Source: Betaproteobacteria bacterium
Lineage (GTDB): Bacteria > Pseudomonadota > Gammaproteobacteria > Burkholderiales > Thiobacillaceae
Length of the DNA stretch: 7,229 bases
Assembly (NCBI GenBank): GCA_020049245.1
Contig: JAIFLB010000020.1
Location: 1-7,229 of the forward strand
Direction: 5' to 3'
The notes under the pieces were generated by a model that was given only the letters and a program-made list of their open reading frames with translations, was not told the DNA's origin and did not search any database. The number at the start of each line of letters is the position of its first letter. Position 1 is the stretch's first letter. Below, piece after piece: positions 6,150 to 7,229 of the stretch. The position numbers and the translations under genes were made by a program.

Positions 6150-7022
6150 TTAAGCCACACCCTGCGGAAGCACCTCTCGTGTACCTGTGGCATGGCAACG
6201 CGCGGCTGGCCGGCGGCAATCCAGTGGTGCCGTCAGAACGGCTCCGACTTCAGACCGCTGTGTCGACAAACGCTCCAGGCTGACCACCTGAAAATAACCG
6301 CCCATCACGGTGACCCGATTGATCCGCCATGCCTTGGTGTCCAGCGTGGCGGTGGGATTCCACTGCCGCATCGAGCGCGCGTAAGGCTCAAAGATCCAGA
6401 AATAGATTTCGCTCAGCCGGCGCACCAGCGGCGAGTCAGGCTTGTGGAACTCACCATAGACAAAGCTGCCGCCGGGTTTCAATACGCGCAACGATTCGTC
6501 GAAAACCTTCTGTCGCATGGCTGGCGGCAACTCATGGAACAAAAAGAAGCTGATCACATGATCGAAACCGCCATTCTGGAATGGCATGGCGCCAGCGTCG
6601 GCCTGTAAATAATGGCTGCCTGCCTGTTGCCGCTGCGTGGATAGCTTGTGCCGGGCATGGCGAACCTCGCTATGCATGATGTCGAGGATGAACAACTCGC
6701 CAAATCTGTGGCAACAGTCGGCCAGTCGTTGGCTGAAATTGCCGAATACGCAGGAGACCTGCAAGACGCGCTTGCCGCTGCCGCTTGTGCCGACCTGATC
6801 GAGGACCTGTTTGACCAAACGCGAATACTGGAACAGGAGAATGATCGATGAGATGAACTGGCGATCGATCAGCCAAATCAACCAAGGGCTGCGGTAGATC
6901 CAATAAACGTGGTTATCGGGCCGCGACTTGCGCGATTCGAACAGGATCACGGAGGCGCGAGTGGTGATGAAGAAGAACCCACCGATGCCGAGTAAAAACA
7001 GGAATAGCGTCAGGTACAACAT
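6150..7022 (-). CDS. RquA-like membrane-anchored methyltransferase (possible rhodoquinone synthesis)
   Basis: A 290-residue class I SAM-dependent methyltransferase-fold protein. Residues 1-28 form a hydrophobic helix, probably a membrane anchor. Residues about 33-75 (RPDNHVYWIYRSPWLIWLID, then RQFISSIILLFQYSRL) resemble the N-terminal region of RquA, which converts ubiquinone to rhodoquinone. SAM motif I is VLQVSCVFGNF at 87-97 instead of the usual VLDVGCGTG; RquA proteins have a similar VLQVAC-x-YG-D/N-F form. Other blocks are LDIMHSE at 113-119, DAGAMPFQNGGFDHVISFF at 142-160, LFHELP at 161-166 and LRVLKPGG at 178-185. The similarity fades after about residue 252, and the last 38 residues look like an unrelated tail. 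No good Shine-Dalgarno precedes ATG 7022. It lies downstream of a cytochrome c gene and upstream of the phosphorylase. A plain UbiE-like methyltransferase on another lipid is the alternative. Confidence 0.7.
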   Translation of the reverse strand: MLYLTLFLFLLGIGGFFFITTRASVILFESRKSRPDNHVYWIYRSPWLIWLIDRQFISSIILLFQYSRLVKQVLDQVGTSGSGKRVLQVSCVFGNFSQRLADCCHRFGELFILDIMHSEVRHARHKLSTQRQQAGSHYLQADAGAMPFQNGGFDHVISFFLFHELPPAMRQKVFDESLRVLKPGGSFVYGEFHKPDSPLVRRLSEIYFWIFEPYARSMRQWNPTATLDTKAWRINRVTVMGGYFQVVSLERLSTQRSEVGAVLTAPLDCRRPAARCHATGTREVLPQGVA

Positions 7023-7084
7023 GGGTGGGTGTATCGCTTTCTTCTAGTGGAATGTGTGAACAGCCAGCGGACAAACCCTCTGCC

Positions 7085-7108
7085 GACTAAGCCCAACGTG
7101 CTTCAGTC
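7085..7108 (-). terminator. Weak terminator-like hairpin after the cytochrome gene
   Basis: GACTAAGC (7085-7092) pairs with GCTT(C)AGTC (7100-7108), with one bulged base and a seven-base loop, starting 14 bases past the cytochrome stop on the - strand. Only a GTTTGT follows some bases later, so this may slow or partly end transcription into the methyltransferase gene. Confidence 0.25.
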
Positions 7109-7121
7109 CAGTGTGGCGCGG

Positions 7122-7229
7122 CTATAGCGACAAGATCCACTTGGCAATTTTCTCGGCGTCTGCCTTGGCCTTGGGTTGCGGTGGCATCGCCACCTTGCCG
7201 TACTTGCCCTTGGATCCCTTGACTGTGCC
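7122..7229 (-). CDS. C-terminal fragment of a small c-type cytochrome
   Basis: The frame enters from the right edge and stops at 7122-7124 (TAG on the - strand), giving the last 35 residues. They read GTVKGSKGKYGKVAMPPQPK, then a helix ending KIAKWILSL. The MPP motif with the axial-ligand Met, a lysine-rich linker and a closing WILSL helix are typical of the C-terminus of class I monohaem cytochromes c (c551/c552 type), periplasmic electron carriers. The CXXCH haem site would lie upstream, outside the window. It is on the same strand as the methyltransferase, whose start is 99 bases further on. Confidence 0.8.
   Translation of the reverse strand, partial: GTVKGSKGKYGKVAMPPQPKAKADAEKIAKWILSL

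Noticed and set aside
1..7229. tRNA, rRNA or insertion-sequence signatures
   Set aside because: I saw no cloverleaf, rRNA-like block, transposase motif or flanking terminal repeats on either strand.

Overview
The window looks like a bacterial chromosome segment of moderately high GC. The gene set (a YjfB-like motility protein, a YjdM/PhnA zinc-ribbon protein, a VF530-type protein, a DUF3417-type alpha-glucan phosphorylase and an RquA-like methyltransferase) fits a Betaproteobacterium, perhaps near the Rhodocyclales or Nitrosomonadales. That placement is inference from gene content, not from a marker gene.

Left part, + strand. A protein C-terminus with no family assigned (ends at 146) is followed by a 59-codon ORF resembling the YjfB putative motility family (211-390). 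Next come yjdM (504-842) and a VF530/DUF2132 gene (871-1107), only 28 bases apart and probably co-transcribed. The VF530 stop codon lies in a 16-base inverted repeat, followed by two small hairpins. From 1108 to 1549 no confident gene is visible. This stretch holds weak reading frames that may be remnants, and it separates the + strand genes from the convergent block on the right.

Middle and right, all on the - strand, so read right to left: the end of a c-type cytochrome (7122-7229), a membrane-anchored RquA-like methyltransferase (6150-7022), a large alpha-glucan (glycogen) phosphorylase (3527-6094) and a SulP-family anion transporter with a STAS domain (1550-3331). The methyltransferase and phosphorylase are 55 bases apart and may form a transcription unit. 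The phosphorylase is followed at once by a terminator-like hairpin. The 195-base gap before the SulP gene then holds a strong hairpin and four tandem 11-base repeats, so the transporter probably has its own regulation.

The most interesting point is the methyltransferase. Its N-terminal half and its altered SAM motif I resemble RquA, the enzyme that makes rhodoquinone, the low-potential quinone used for anaerobic fumarate reduction. Its position beside a glycogen-degrading enzyme and a cytochrome c would suit an organism that ferments stored glycogen through fumarate when oxygen is absent. That link is an inference. The very long + strand reading frames opposite the phosphorylase and SulP genes are antisense shadows and are not annotated.
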